The notes below the pieces were generated by a model. It saw nothing but the letters and a program-made list of their open reading frames with translations, made no database searches and was not told the origin of the DNA. Position numbers and translations under genes: made by a program. Source: Winogradskyella flava (lineage in GTDB: Bacteria > Bacteroidota > Bacteroidia > Flavobacteriales > Flavobacteriaceae). From it: a stretch of DNA of 64,000 nt. Below, one piece after another: positions 10,301 to 19,924 of the stretch (positions are counted from its first letter, which is position 1; each line of letters starts with the position of its first letter). Where the stretch lies: assembly GCF_014243395.1 (NCBI RefSeq), contig NZ_JACLCP010000001.1, forward strand, positions 1,550,001 to 1,614,000. Direction: 5' to 3'.

Positions 10301-10491
10301 TTAACGTGTCTATAAGAATTGCTGAACTTTCAAACCTACAAAAATATTTCCATTTTAAATTGAATTAATAAAGTGGAAATAATTGAGGTAGGTTCTCTCT
10401 GACCATAAAATTAAATAAAAAATGACAGAGAAAATATAAAGATTGTTTTGCAATTGTAATAATATAAACGAAACAAGCTATAATTCATTAT
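10301..10491. other. Divergent intergenic region
   Basis: This region of 191 bases separates the minus-strand M23 operon from alaS and must hold promoters for both. No good TTTG/TAnnTTTG pair for alaS was recognised. Confidence 0.3.
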
Positions 10492-13107
10492 ATGACATCT
10501 CAAGATATTCGTAATAAGTTCTTAAATTTTTTTGAAGGCAAAAAGCACCTTATTGTGCCGTCTGCACCAATGGTACTCAAGGATGATCCTACTTTAATGT
10601 TTGTTAATTCTGGTATGGCCCCATTTAAGGAATATTTCTTGGGCAATGCAGAACCTAAGCAAAATAGAATTGCAGATTCTCAAAAATGCCTGCGGGTATC
10701 AGGTAAGCATAATGATTTAGAGGAAGTGGGCTATGACACTTATCACCATACGCTTTTTGAGATGTTGGGTAATTGGAGTTTTGGAGATTACTTTAAAAGA
10801 GAGGCTATTGCTTGGGCTTGGGAATTATTGACAGAAGTCTATGGCATTAACAAAGACATTCTATATGTGACTGTTTTTGAAGGAAGTGATGACGCTGATA
10901 ATCTAAAAATGGATCAAGAAGCTTATGACTTATGGAAAACATTTATTCCTGAAGATCGGATTCTTAAGGGGAATAAGAAAGATAATTTCTGGGAGATGGG
11001 AGAGCAAGGACCTTGTGGTCCTTGTAGTGAAATACATGTTGATATTCGTTGTGCTGAAGAGAAAGCTAAAGTTGATGGAAAATCCTTAGTTAATATGGAT
11101 CATCCGCAAGTTGTGGAAATCTGGAACTTGGTGTTTATGCAGTACAACCGTAAGGCGAATGGTTCCCTTGAAAGTTTACCTAATAAGCACATTGATACTG
11201 GAATGGGGTTTGAGCGTTTGTGCATGGTACTTCAAGGTGTACAGTCCAACTATAATACAGATGTATTTACGCCAATTATTCGGGAGGTAGAGGCCATTAC
11301 TAATAAAGACTATGGTAAAGATGAAAAAGTAGATGTTGCCATTCGTGTCATATCAGATCATGTAAGAGCGGTAGCATTTTCAATCGCAGATGGTCAGTTA
11401 CCGAGTAATACCGGTGCAGGTTACGTGATTCGAAGAATTTTGCGTCGTGCTGTGAGATACGGCTTTACTTTTTTAGATAAGAAAGAACCTTTTATATATC
11501 GCTTGGTTGATGTTTTGAGTAAAAAAATGGGAACTGCATTCCCAGAACTAAAAGCTCAAAAACAATTAATTGAAAATGTAATTAAGGAAGAAGAAGCTTC
11601 TTTTTTAAGAACTCTAGAGCAAGGGTTGATTCTACTGAATCGCATTGTTGAAGAAACCAAAGGCAATACTGTTTCTGGTGAAAAGGCTTTTGAATTATAC
11701 GATACTTATGGGTTTCCAATAGATTTGACGGCTTTGATTCTGTCTGAGAAGAATTTAAAACTGGATGAGAAAGGTTTTGAGAAGCACTTGCAAGTTCAAA
11801 AAGATAGGTCGCGTAAAGCGAGTGAAATGTCAACCGACGACTGGACTATACTAATCGATGATGCAGAACAAGAATTTATAGGGTACGATGCTCTTGAATC
11901 TAATGTGAAAATAACCCGATATAGAAAAGTGTCTTCCAAGAAAGATGGTGATATGTATCAGTTAGTATTTAATCTTACACCATTTTATGCTGAAGGAGGA
12001 GGACAAGTAGGTGACAAAGGTTATTTACAAGATGTTCATGGAGATACGATTTATATCGTGGATACCAAGAAAGAGAATAATGTCATTATCCATTTCACTA
12101 AAAGTTTACCAGAGCATATCAATGAAACTTTTAAAGCTGTTGTGGATGCTAAACAGCGCTACAGAACAGAATGCAATCATACAGCTACCCATTTATTACA
12201 TCAGGCATTACGAGAAGTTCTAGGAACACATGTTGAGCAAAAAGGTTCAGCTGTGCATTCTAAATATTTGCGCTTTGATTTTTCGCATTTTTCCAAATTG
12301 ACTATTGAAGAATTAAGAGATGTCGAAAACTTTGTGAACTCACGTATTGAAGGAAAGCTTCCTCTTGAGGAAAAACGAAATGTACCTAAAGATGAGGCAA
12401 TTGCAGATGGTGCGATGTCTTTATTCGGAGAGAAATATGGAGATGCAGTGCGTACAATCCGCTTTGGACAATCCATAGAACTTTGTGGTGGTACTCATGT
12501 TAAAAATACTGGGGATATTTGGCACTTTAAAATTACTTCGGAAGGTGCTGTAGCTGCTGGAATTCGTCGTATTGAAGCAATTACTAATGATGCAGTAAAA
12601 GATTTCTATTTTGAAAACAACAGAGCTTATTTTGAAATGAGAGATCTACTGAATAACTCGAAGGAACCAATAAAGGCTTTAAAAAGTCTACAAGCTGAAA
12701 ATGCAGATTTAAAAAAACAGATAGAGAACTTACTAAAAGATAAAGCTAAAAATATTAAAGGAGAACTTAAGAGTGAGTTAACTGAAATTAATGGTGTAAA
12801 GTTTCTGGCTAAGAAGCTAGATTTAGATGCTGGAGGTATAAAAGATGTCTGTTTTGAATTGGGAAGCCAGTTTGATAATTTGTTCTTGTTATTTGGAGCA
12901 GAACATAATGGTAAGGCTGTTCTATCTTGTTACATCTCAAAAGAATTGGTAGCGAGTAAAGACTTGAATGCAGGAGCCATCGTAAGGGAATTGGGTAAAT
13001 ATATTCAAGGTGGTGGCGGTGGACAACCATTCTTCGCGACTGCAGGAGGAAAGCATCCTGCTGGCATTGAGGAGGCATTGAATGCAGGTAAAGCATATAT
13101 TGAATAA
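10492..13107 (+). CDS. alaS: Alanyl-tRNA synthetase
   Basis: Cytoplasmic class II synthetase charging tRNA-Ala. The 871 residues match a full-length enzyme. The N-terminal catalytic domain starts [19 protein letters not shown]. The editing domain carries the zinc motifs HTATH (residues 563-567) and CGGTH (C at about 665), both intact. A coiled coil near 720-750 and a C-terminal C-Ala/DHHA1 domain ending in [14 protein letters not shown] complete the protein. Nothing suggests truncation. Confidence 0.98.
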   Translation: MTSQDIRNKFLNFFEGKKHLIVPSAPMVLKDDPTLMFVNSGMAPFKEYFLGNAEPKQNRIADSQKCLRVSGKHNDLEEVGYDTYHHTLFEMLGNWSFGDYFKREAIAWAWELLTEVYGINKDILYVTVFEGSDDADNLKMDQEAYDLWKTFIPEDRILKGNKKDNFWEMGEQGPCGPCSEIHVDIRCAEEKAKVDGKSLVNMDHPQVVEIWNLVFMQYNRKANGSLESLPNKHIDTGMGFERLCMVLQGVQSNYNTDVFTPIIREVEAITNKDYGKDEKVDVAIRVISDHVRAVAFSIADGQLPSNTGAGYVIRRILRRAVRYGFTFLDKKEPFIYRLVDVLSKKMGTAFPELKAQKQLIENVIKEEEASFLRTLEQGLILLNRIVEETKGNTVSGEKAFELYDTYGFPIDLTALILSEKNLKLDEKGFEKHLQVQKDRSRKASEMSTDDWTILIDDAEQEFIGYDALESNVKITRYRKVSSKKDGDMYQLVFNLTPFYAEGGGQVGDKGYLQDVHGDTIYIVDTKKENNVIIHFTKSLPEHINETFKAVVDAKQRYRTECNHTATHLLHQALREVLGTHVEQKGSAVHSKYLRFDFSHFSKLTIEELRDVENFVNSRIEGKLPLEEKRNVPKDEAIADGAMSLFGEKYGDAVRTIRFGQSIELCGGTHVKNTGDIWHFKITSEGAVAAGIRRIEAITNDAVKDFYFENNRAYFEMRDLLNNSKEPIKALKSLQAENADLKKQIENLLKDKAKNIKGELKSELTEINGVKFLAKKLDLDAGGIKDVCFELGSQFDNLFLLFGAEHNGKAVLSCYISKELVASKDLNAGAIVRELGKYIQGGGGGQPFFATAGGKHPAGIEEALNAGKAYIE

Positions 13108-13111
13108 AATT

Positions 13112-13138
13112 GTCATTCTGAACTTATTTCAGGATTCC
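13112..13138. repeat. Dispersed hairpin repeat, CTGAA-CTTGT-TTCAG family
   Basis: GTCATTCTGAACTTATTTCA and the following GGAT fold into an 8-bp stem (13115-13122 with 13128-13135, one G-U pair). Related copies lie at 27070-27090 and 28123-28143. The right arm ends 8 bases before the GSCFA start codon. Confidence 0.7.
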
Positions 13139-13143
13139 ATAAC

Positions 13144-14094
13144 ATGAAACTGCAGACCAATATAAAATTAGAGCCACAACAGCATGATCAAATTGATTAT
13201 AATTCAAAGATACTGTTGTTGGGTTCCTGTTTTTCAGAACATATTGGAAGCAAATTTGAATATCATAAGTTTCAGAGTACAATAAACCCTTTTGGAATAT
13301 TATTCCATCCATTGGCTATTGAAAATCTTGTTGCACGAGCTATCAATAAAGATCATTATACAGAGGATGAGCTTATTTTTCATAACGAACAATGGAGTTG
13401 TTTAGATGCGCATTCAAAATTGAATGGTGTTTCAGCGGAGGAGCTGTTATCCAACCTAAATGAGTTTTTAGACCAAACGAATAAGCAACTCAACGCATCA
13501 AACCATATCATAATCACCTTGGGTACGGGTTGGATTTACAGGCATATTTCCTCAGATAAATTTGTTGCTAATTGTCATAAGTTACCTCATAAACAATTTT
13601 TAAAAGAGCTCCTTTCTGTAGAGCAAATTACCGAGTCGCTTGAAGCTATTATAACTTTAATTAGGAGCGTTAATCCAAAAGTAAACTTCGTCTTTACGGT
13701 ATCGCCAGTCAGGCATTTAAAAGATGGCTTTGTTGAGAATACACGAAGCAAGTCGCATTTAATAGCTGCAATTCATCAGGTTATTGACGCAAGAAACCAG
13801 TTGTATTATTTTCCATCTTACGAAATCGTCATGGACGAGTTAAGGGATTATCGCTTCTATAATTCTGATATGATTCACCCCAATGAATTGGCGATAGATT
13901 ATATCTGGGAAAAATTTAAAACGGTTTGGTTATCGCAAGAGGCTTTGGAAACCTCGGAACTAGTGGCGTCTATTCAGACTAAAAAATCGCACCGACCTTT
14001 CAACCCTCATTCAGAAGCGCATCAACAGTTCTTGGAGAAGCTTAAAAATGAGATTGATGATGTCTGCGAAAGGTATCCTCATATATCATTTTGA
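13144..14094 (+). CDS. GSCFA-domain hydrolase-like protein
   Basis: A 316-residue protein named by its motif LLLGSCFSEHIG (residues 26-37 approximately). That motif places a Ser or Cys nucleophile in an SGNH/GDSL-like fold. Further support is ITLGTGWIYR, TVSPVRHLKDGFVENTRSKS and the catalytic-type DMIHPNELA. Family members in Bacteroidota are uncharacterised. It has no signal peptide. The ATG lies 36 bases after alaS, with a hairpin repeat in the gap, and it may be cotranscribed with alaS. Confidence 0.9.
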   Translation: MKLQTNIKLEPQQHDQIDYNSKILLLGSCFSEHIGSKFEYHKFQSTINPFGILFHPLAIENLVARAINKDHYTEDELIFHNEQWSCLDAHSKLNGVSAEELLSNLNEFLDQTNKQLNASNHIIITLGTGWIYRHISSDKFVANCHKLPHKQFLKELLSVEQITESLEAIITLIRSVNPKVNFVFTVSPVRHLKDGFVENTRSKSHLIAAIHQVIDARNQLYYFPSYEIVMDELRDYRFYNSDMIHPNELAIDYIWEKFKTVWLSQEALETSELVASIQTKKSHRPFNPHSEAHQQFLEKLKNEIDDVCERYPHISF

Positions 14095-14207
14095 GGAATA
14101 TTATTACGTAGCAAATACGTTTAAACTTTGAAACTTTCTATATATCGAAAAGAATGCTATTCGACTCTAAATAGTTATAACTTCTATAAGCTATTAATCA
14201 ATTTTTG

Positions 14208-14249
14208 AACATCATTTGTTTTTGTTTTACAAAGGCAGATGATGTTTTT
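14208..14249 (+). terminator. Possible weak terminator between convergent genes
   Basis: AACATCAT (14208-14215) pairs perfectly with ATGATGTT (14239-14246) across a long loop and is followed by a short T run. It lies between the convergent GSCFA and coaD genes. The long loop makes it a weak candidate. Confidence 0.3.
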
Positions 14250-14262
14250 AAATAAGGTTAAG

Positions 14263-14724
14263 TCAAATATTTTTAACTACAACACTTTCGGGAACAAGCT
14301 GTGTATAATCGCCATTATTTCTAATAACATCCCTTACAATCGATGACGAAATAAAAGATGTTTTGGCGGCGGTCAATAAAAACACTGTTTCAATTTTAGA
14401 AAGCTTTCTATTGGTGTGGGCAATGGCTTTTTCGAATTCAAAATCAGCAGGATTTCGAAGCCCTCTTAAGATGAATTGCGCATCAATATCTTTGCAAAAA
14501 TCAATAGTAAGACCTTGATAAGTCACAACTTTTACCTTGGGCTCATCCTTAAAAGATTTTTCAATAAAGGATTGACGTTCCTCAAGAGAAAACATATATT
14601 TCTTATCTGCATTGACACCAATAGCAACGACTACTTCGTCAAAAAGTTTAACACCTCGTTGTACAATATCATAGTGTCCGTTGGTAATTGGGTCAAAGGA
14701 TCCCGGAAAAATGGCTCTTCTCAT
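14263..14724 (-). CDS. coaD: Pantetheine-phosphate adenylyltransferase
   Basis: Fourth step of coenzyme A synthesis: 4'-phosphopantetheine plus ATP gives dephospho-CoA. The 153 residues are the normal length. The nucleotidyltransferase motif TNGH is at residues 14-17 in GSFDPITNGHYDIV. The conserved RGLRNPADFEFE and the ISSSIVRDV segment of the ATP site are intact. The start codon lies 15 bases after a degenerate ATTCC/GGAAT hairpin repeat. Confidence 0.97.
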   Translation of the reverse strand: MRRAIFPGSFDPITNGHYDIVQRGVKLFDEVVVAIGVNADKKYMFSLEERQSFIEKSFKDEPKVKVVTYQGLTIDFCKDIDAQFILRGLRNPADFEFEKAIAHTNRKLSKIETVFLLTAAKTSFISSSIVRDVIRNNGDYTQLVPESVVVKNI

Positions 14725-14739
14725 TCACAATGTTTTGTC

Positions 14740-14758
14740 ATTCCGCAAACGTGGGAAT
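14740..14758. repeat. ATTCC...GGAAT hairpin repeat (degenerate)
   Basis: GTCATTCC then GGGAATCTATTTAAA. The outer five base pairs pair perfectly and the inner ones are mismatched. It is the same family as copies at 28075, 30902, 32167 and 51398, and again lies just upstream of a minus-strand start codon (coaD). Confidence 0.5.
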
Positions 14759-14787
14759 CTATTTAAACTCTAACAAAGGTAAGGATA

Positions 14788-15396
14788 TTAATCCCTTTCA
14801 ATATTGTATATGACTTCATCCTTGTAAAGTTGTTGCAATTCATTAAGCGTGTAACCTTCCATGTTTTCGGTTTTATAATTTTCAGCCTTATCTATTTCAC
14901 TCGTACTATGCTTTTTGTCAATTTCGTAGTCATTGAAAATTACAAAAACACTATCATTGGTTACTTTGGCTACTTTTGCTGTTGTAAAGTAGCCTGAAGA
15001 TGTTGTTTCTGTGCTATATACATCGCCAATCATTGGATCCACAATATATTTAGCTTCATCTTCTTTATGTTTAAAACTAGAGTAGCTTATACCTGCAATA
15101 ATCAGAGCTATAACGCCAATTCCAGCAAAGTGTTTTATAGGTACACCAGTATGTTTTTCTAGCTCAAATTTTTGCTGAATTTGTTGCGGGAGTTCTTTTA
15201 ATTTGTAGGTTCTCTTGCAGTTATTACACTCTAGGACATTGGTTTTTCCCAAGGGAAAGATTGGTATCCAATAAATATAGGCGTATTTGCCAAATACACT
15301 GTAAGTCATTGATGTTTGCTCGTTACAGTTAGGGCAAATTACATTACTTAAGCGTCCGTCTTTTAATCTTGAGGCATTAGTTCCATAAAAAATCAT
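14788..15396 (-). CDS. Zinc-ribbon membrane protein
   Basis: A 202-residue protein of unknown function. The N-terminus holds a zinc ribbon with CPNC and CNNC pairs (about residues 21-24 and 57-60) separated by an aromatic stretch (YAYIYWIPIFPLGKT). A membrane helix follows near residues 92-108 (FAGIGVIALIIAGIS). The C-terminal ~90 residues, probably outside the membrane, resemble a beta-rich domain (GDVYSTETTSSGYFTTAKVAKV). The pattern is common in Flavobacteriaceae. It lies between coaD and ddl on the same strand. Confidence 0.8.
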   Translation of the reverse strand: MIFYGTNASRLKDGRLSNVICPNCNEQTSMTYSVFGKYAYIYWIPIFPLGKTNVLECNNCKRTYKLKELPQQIQQKFELEKHTGVPIKHFAGIGVIALIIAGISYSSFKHKEDEAKYIVDPMIGDVYSTETTSSGYFTTAKVAKVTNDSVFVIFNDYEIDKKHSTSEIDKAENYKTENMEGYTLNELQQLYKDEVIYNIERD

Positions 15397-15441
15397 AAAA
15401 AGTTATTGATTGGTTAGATAAGTAAGGATTAAATATAGAAA

Positions 15442-16419
15442 TTATTTTTTCAACGCCTCCTCAATAGCATTATGAAACAAGTTTTCCATGCTAATGCCAG
15501 CTTCATGAGCTTGTTGTGGTAAAATACTTTCATTGGTTAGGCCAGGAACGGTATTCATTTCAAGAAGATAAGGCTCGTCGTTTTTAAATATAAACTCACT
15601 TCGGGAAAACCCCGTCATGCCTAAAACCTCATAGATTTTCTTAGCCATGGTTCTTGTTTTTTCTTCGTAATCCTTAGAAATACGAGCAGGTGTTATTTCC
15701 TGAGATTTTCCTTCATATTTTGCAGCATAGTCAAAAAAATCATTTTCAGAAACGATCTCAGTTATTGGTAAAACCTTGGTTTCGCCGTTATAGGAAATAA
15801 CACCAACTGAAACTTCAACACCGTCTAAAAATTGTTCGATTATGATCTCATTATCTTCCTTAAAGGAGTTCTCAATGGCTGACTTTAAGTTTTCTTTTTT
15901 ATAAACTTTAGAAATCCCAAAACTACTTCCAGCTTTATTGGCTTTTACAAAACAAGGTAAACCCACTTTGGCTACAATGGCATCCTCATCAATGGCATCC
16001 CCTAGATTCAGATAAAAACTCTCTGCGGTTTTAATACCATAAGGTTTCAGCGATGCCAGCAAATCCCTTTTATTGAATGTTAATGCAGCTTGATACATAT
16101 TGCAACTGGTATGTGGCATACCAATTAATTCAAAATAGCCTTGCATAAAACCGTCTTCGCCTGGAGAGCCATGTATGGCATTAAAGACACAATCAAAGGT
16201 AATTCTAGTTTCATTGACCATAACGGAAAAATCATTCTTATCTACAGGGAATTCTTCATCCATGTCATTTACAAATACCCATTTATCCTTAAAAATATGA
16301 ATGCGATACGCATTGTACTTTATCTTATTCAAAGTGTTATATACCACGTTACCACTCTTTAACGAAATTTGATATTCGCTAGAGTAACCTCCCATAATGA
16401 TGGCAATATTTTTTTTCAT
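15442..16419 (-). CDS. ddl: D-alanine--D-alanine ligase
   Basis: Makes the D-Ala-D-Ala dipeptide of peptidoglycan precursors. It is a 325-residue ATP-grasp enzyme. Visible features are the N-terminal IIMGGYSSEYQISLKSG, the substrate loop AIHGSPGEDG, KANKAGSSFGISKV of the ATP-grasp domain, and the C-terminal metal site LLEMNTVPGLTNESILP. All hallmark residues are present and the length is normal. It diverges from the PASTA gene across a 135-base promoter region. Confidence 0.97.
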   Translation of the reverse strand: MKKNIAIIMGGYSSEYQISLKSGNVVYNTLNKIKYNAYRIHIFKDKWVFVNDMDEEFPVDKNDFSVMVNETRITFDCVFNAIHGSPGEDGFMQGYFELIGMPHTSCNMYQAALTFNKRDLLASLKPYGIKTAESFYLNLGDAIDEDAIVAKVGLPCFVKANKAGSSFGISKVYKKENLKSAIENSFKEDNEIIIEQFLDGVEVSVGVISYNGETKVLPITEIVSENDFFDYAAKYEGKSQEITPARISKDYEEKTRTMAKKIYEVLGMTGFSRSEFIFKNDEPYLLEMNTVPGLTNESILPQQAHEAGISMENLFHNAIEEALKK

Positions 16420-16506
16420 GCTTTAATTTAAATGCTGTAATGTAAAAGTATCATTTATTTTGAATAAACAATATCAGGTATTGATACGTATATTAAATTT
16501 AATACG

Positions 16507-16536
16507 TTTGTATAACGTTATAATTTATTAGTTTTG
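16507..16536 (+). promoter_or_regulatory. Promoter of PASTA-rluD unit
   Basis: TTTG at 16507-16510, 18 bases, then TAGTTTTG at 16529-16536. This fits the Bacteroidota -33/-7 consensus. The start codon follows 18 bases later. Confidence 0.6.
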
Positions 16537-16554
16537 TCAACAATTATCTAGCTT

Positions 16555-17106
16555 ATGAGTTTTGTTAAGTTTATTACAAGTAAGGTCTTTTTGAAGCAAT
16601 TGGCCTTAGCTATTGTGGCCATCGTGGTATTGAGTTTTATAATGCTCAAGTGGTTGAATATTACAACTAACCACGGCGAGTTTGTTGTCGTACCAGACCT
16701 TAAAGGTAAATCTATAGAGACGGTAAAAATAGAATTGGCTGACAATGATTTGGCAATGGAAATTCAAGACTCGGCAAATTATAATCCTAATTACCCTAAA
16801 TATTCGGTTATAGAACAAGATCCTATTGCTGGTTCTCAAGTCAAGGAAAACAGAAAGATTTATCTCATATTAAACCCTTCAGGCTACCGCAAAGTTGAAG
16901 TGCCTAATGTATTAAAGCGCACGTTTAGACAAGCCAAACCACAATTACAGGCTTTAGAGTTTAAAATTGGTGAGATCACTTATATTGATAACATTGGCAA
17001 AGATGTAGTTTTAGGCATGAAACATAATGGTGAAACCCTGAAACCTGGTGCAATGCTACCATTGACTTCTACCATAGACCTAGTATTAGGTAACGGTAAA
17101 CGCTAA
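16555..17106 (+). CDS. PASTA-domain membrane protein
   Basis: A 183-residue protein with an N-terminal membrane helix (about residues 16-34, LALAIVAIVVLSFIMLKWL). Two PASTA repeats lie outside the cytoplasm (VVPDLKGKSIETVK..., VEVPNVLKRTFRQAK...). PASTA domains bind peptidoglycan or its stem peptides. There is no kinase or transpeptidase domain, so it is a stand-alone form, as is usual in Bacteroidota. Its place between ddl and rluD fits a cell-wall-associated role. rluD starts five bases after the stop. Confidence 0.9.
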   Translation: MSFVKFITSKVFLKQLALAIVAIVVLSFIMLKWLNITTNHGEFVVVPDLKGKSIETVKIELADNDLAMEIQDSANYNPNYPKYSVIEQDPIAGSQVKENRKIYLILNPSGYRKVEVPNVLKRTFRQAKPQLQALEFKIGEITYIDNIGKDVVLGMKHNGETLKPGAMLPLTSTIDLVLGNGKR

Positions 17107-17111
17107 ATACT

Positions 17112-18143
17112 ATGAGCACTATTGTTGATGACTCCAATCAAGATGATGAGCTTTATGAGCATTATGCTTTTAAGGTAGAGAAAGGTCAACAGCCACTTCG
17201 CATCGATAAATATTTAATGAATTTTGTTGAGAATGCAACACGCAATAAAATCCAACAAGCAGCAAAAGACGGTAGTATTTTTGTCAATGGCAGTAATGTA
17301 AAATCCAACTACAAGGTTAAACCTAATGATCAAATCACTGTAAAGTTTGAGCATCCGCCACATGAGCATTTGTTGGTTGCTGAAGACATTCCTATTGATA
17401 TTGTTTATGAAGATGATGATTTACTTGTTGTCAACAAGCCAGCTGGCATGGTGGTGCATCCAGGTCATGGTAACTATTCAGGAACTTTAATCAATGGGTT
17501 GATATTTCATTTTGAAAACTTACCAAATAACTCTAGTGACAGACCTGGTTTGGTCCATCGCATAGATAAAGACACGAGTGGTTTATTGGTCGTCGCTAAA
17601 ACTGAACAAGCCATGGCTCATTTGTCTAACCAGTTTGCTGAAAAGACCAGTGAGCGTGAATATGTTGCGTTGGTTTGGGGAAATATGAATGAAGATGAGG
17701 GCACAGTAGAAGGACATATTGGTCGCCACCCCAAGAACAGATTACAAAATACGGTTTATGAAGGTGACGAGGCATACAAGGGTAAACCAGCAATAACACA
17801 TTATAGTGTTTTAGAGCGTTTAGGCTATGTGACTTTAGTGAGTTGTAAACTAGAAACAGGACGTACACATCAGATTCGGGTCCACATGAAGCATATTGGT
17901 CATACATTATTTAATGACGAACGCTATGGCGGTGAAAAAATCTTAAAAGGCACGACATTTACCAAATACAAACAGTTTGTAGAAAATTGTTTTAAAGTGC
18001 TGCCTAGGCAAGCCTTACATGCAAAAACACTTGGTTTTGAGCATCCCATAACTGGAAAGTGGTTGAGTTTTTCTACAGAAGTACCAGAAGATATGCAACA
18101 ATGTATAGAGAAATGGCGAGGTTATGCAAAGCATCAAAGCTAA
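17112..18143 (+). CDS. rluD: 23S rRNA pseudouridine synthase, RluD type
   Basis: Isomerises uridines in 23S rRNA (RluA/RluD family). The N-terminal S4 RNA-binding domain is at about residues 25-85 (LRIDKYLMNF...). The catalytic domain has the family motif VHRIDKDTSGLLV, in which the second Asp is the nucleophile, and GRTHQIRVHMKHIGH. The 343 residues are typical. Whether the target set is exactly that of E. coli RluD cannot be told from sequence. Confidence 0.94.
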   Translation: MSTIVDDSNQDDELYEHYAFKVEKGQQPLRIDKYLMNFVENATRNKIQQAAKDGSIFVNGSNVKSNYKVKPNDQITVKFEHPPHEHLLVAEDIPIDIVYEDDDLLVVNKPAGMVVHPGHGNYSGTLINGLIFHFENLPNNSSDRPGLVHRIDKDTSGLLVVAKTEQAMAHLSNQFAEKTSEREYVALVWGNMNEDEGTVEGHIGRHPKNRLQNTVYEGDEAYKGKPAITHYSVLERLGYVTLVSCKLETGRTHQIRVHMKHIGHTLFNDERYGGEKILKGTTFTKYKQFVENCFKVLPRQALHAKTLGFEHPITGKWLSFSTEVPEDMQQCIEKWRGYAKHQS

Positions 18144-18408
18144 TTCCCGCGAACTCAGTAATCTCTTAGTTGAAGAACGAAACTATTGATTGATCTCTAT
18201 ATCGTGAATTAAATTTTGTCATACTGAGCTTGTTTCTGCCTATCATATATCTGGGAATCTAAGAATCTAAATAATAGACATCCCTTATGCCACTATCAAA
18301 ATAAGTTTTGATCTCTGCTTGAATCTGGCCAATTTCCATCGTATTTTTACCATGGAAAAAGAAATTTGTTTAACCTATAATGAAATACCCACTGTCGTGG
18401 GCCTTTAT
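18144..18408. other. Intergenic region with repeat remnants
   Basis: No gene is visible. TTGTCATACTGAGCTTGTTT at 18217-18236 is a decayed relative of the CTGAACTTGTTTCAG repeat, without its right arm. Confidence 0.4.
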
Positions 18409-19167
18409 ATGAAACTCGTATTATCACCAGCGAAATCCTTAGATTTTGAAAGTAAATTGCCTACAATTAAGACTACTGAAAGTTGTTTTTTAGCCGAAGC
18501 CGAGCGTTTAAATAAATTGTTGAAGAAGAAATCCGCAAAAAGCTTATCTAAGCTAATGCATATCTCAGACAACCTAGGGCAATTGAATTATGAACGTAAT
18601 CAAGAATGGCAATTGCCTTTTACAAAAGATAATGCTAGACAAGCCTTGTACGCCTTTAGTGGTGATGTATATAGAGGTCTAGATGCCTATTCCATTGACA
18701 CTGAAAAACTAGATAAGGTACAAGATACAGTTAGGATCATATCTGGGCTATATGGTATTTTAAAGCCTTTGGATTTAATTCAGCCTTATCGTTTGGAAAT
18801 GGGTACCAGAATGCCAGTTGGAAAAAACAAAAACCTTTATGAATTCTGGAAGAAGAAGGTCACCCAAACATTGAATGACGAGTTAGAAGATGACGAACTG
18901 TTCTTGAATTTAGCAAGTAACGAATACTTTAAAGCTATTGATACTAAAGCCTTAAAGGTACCTGTTATTAATATTGTTTTTAAAGAGTTTAAAAATGGCG
19001 AATATAAGATGATAGCCATATTTGCGAAGTTAGCGCGTGGCTTAATGACGCGCTATATTATAGATACCGATGCTAAGACTTTGGATGATGTAAAGAGCTT
19101 TAATTATGAAGGTTATGGTTTTAGTGACAGTCTGTCTTCTGAAAAAGAATTGGTTTTTGTAAGATAG
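18409..19167 (+). CDS. yaaA: Peroxide stress protein YaaA (DUF328)
   Basis: A 252-residue YaaA-family protein. In E. coli YaaA limits intracellular iron and DNA damage under hydrogen peroxide stress. The family start MKLVLSPAKSLDFESK is at 18409. Longer in-frame reading begins at 18319 or 18352, but those extra residues do not look like family sequence. Other hallmarks are ALYAFSGDVYRGLDA, ISGLYGILKPLDLIQPYRLEMG and the C-terminal KLARGLMTRYII. Confidence 0.95.
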   Translation: MKLVLSPAKSLDFESKLPTIKTTESCFLAEAERLNKLLKKKSAKSLSKLMHISDNLGQLNYERNQEWQLPFTKDNARQALYAFSGDVYRGLDAYSIDTEKLDKVQDTVRIISGLYGILKPLDLIQPYRLEMGTRMPVGKNKNLYEFWKKKVTQTLNDELEDDELFLNLASNEYFKAIDTKALKVPVINIVFKEFKNGEYKMIAIFAKLARGLMTRYIIDTDAKTLDDVKSFNYEGYGFSDSLSSEKELVFVR

Positions 19168-19198
19168 TTGTTATCTTTCAGAAGTTAACCAATCTTGT

Positions 19199-19924
19199 AT
19201 GATTCGCTATTATTTAGTTATTGCCATTCAGGGCTATTGTTTATATCATATTTATAAAAACAGGAAACCATATTACTGGTATTTCTTGGTATTCTTCATT
19301 CCCATTGTTGGTCCTATAATTTACTTTATTACCAATATTTATAATAAAAGAGATGCTGAAAAAATTCAGAACGAAATAGTATCGATAATAAATCCAACGA
19401 AGAAGATTCGTGACTTAGAAAAGAAACTGGAATTTTCAGATACATATGCAAACAGAATTGCATTGGCAGATGCCTATGTCGATAATGGTGATATGCCAAA
19501 TGCCATACATAATTATAAGCATACGTTAAACGATATAGATCAGAATGATTTGTATGCCATACAGCAATTGGTGCTATGTTATTTTCAACTTGAAGACTAT
19601 GTTGGTGTTGCAGAATATGCTGAAAAGATTATCGATAAGTCTCAATTTAAAGGTTCTAAACAACAATTTTGTTATGGTTTAGCTTTGAGAGAACTGGGCC
19701 AGGTTGATAAGGCGGAAGAACAATTAAAACAAATAGATAGACCTTATTCCAATTATAATGAACGTTTAGAACTGGCTAAGTTTTATCTTGCTAATAGTAG
19801 AGTTTCTGAAGCAAAAGAACTGCTTGAAGAAATTTCTTCAGAGTCAGAGCATATGACAAAACCTAACCGACGTATCTACAAAAATACCGTCAATGAGGTA
19901 GAACGTTTATTGAAAACATTATAA
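19199..19924 (+). CDS. Membrane-anchored TPR-like protein
   Basis: A 241-residue protein with two N-terminal hydrophobic segments within residues 1-50 (WYFLVFFIPIVGPIIYFITNIY). These resemble the PLD-nuclease-N type membrane module. The rest is helical tetratricopeptide-like repeats (residues ~70-235: ALADAYVDNGDMPNAIHNYKHTL, YGLALRELGQVDKAEEQLKQI). Cytoplasmic scaffolding is likely; the partner is unknown. Its stop overlaps the next gene's start by one base. Confidence 0.8.
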   Translation: MIRYYLVIAIQGYCLYHIYKNRKPYYWYFLVFFIPIVGPIIYFITNIYNKRDAEKIQNEIVSIINPTKKIRDLEKKLEFSDTYANRIALADAYVDNGDMPNAIHNYKHTLNDIDQNDLYAIQQLVLCYFQLEDYVGVAEYAEKIIDKSQFKGSKQQFCYGLALRELGQVDKAEEQLKQIDRPYSNYNERLELAKFYLANSRVSEAKELLEEISSESEHMTKPNRRIYKNTVNEVERLLKTL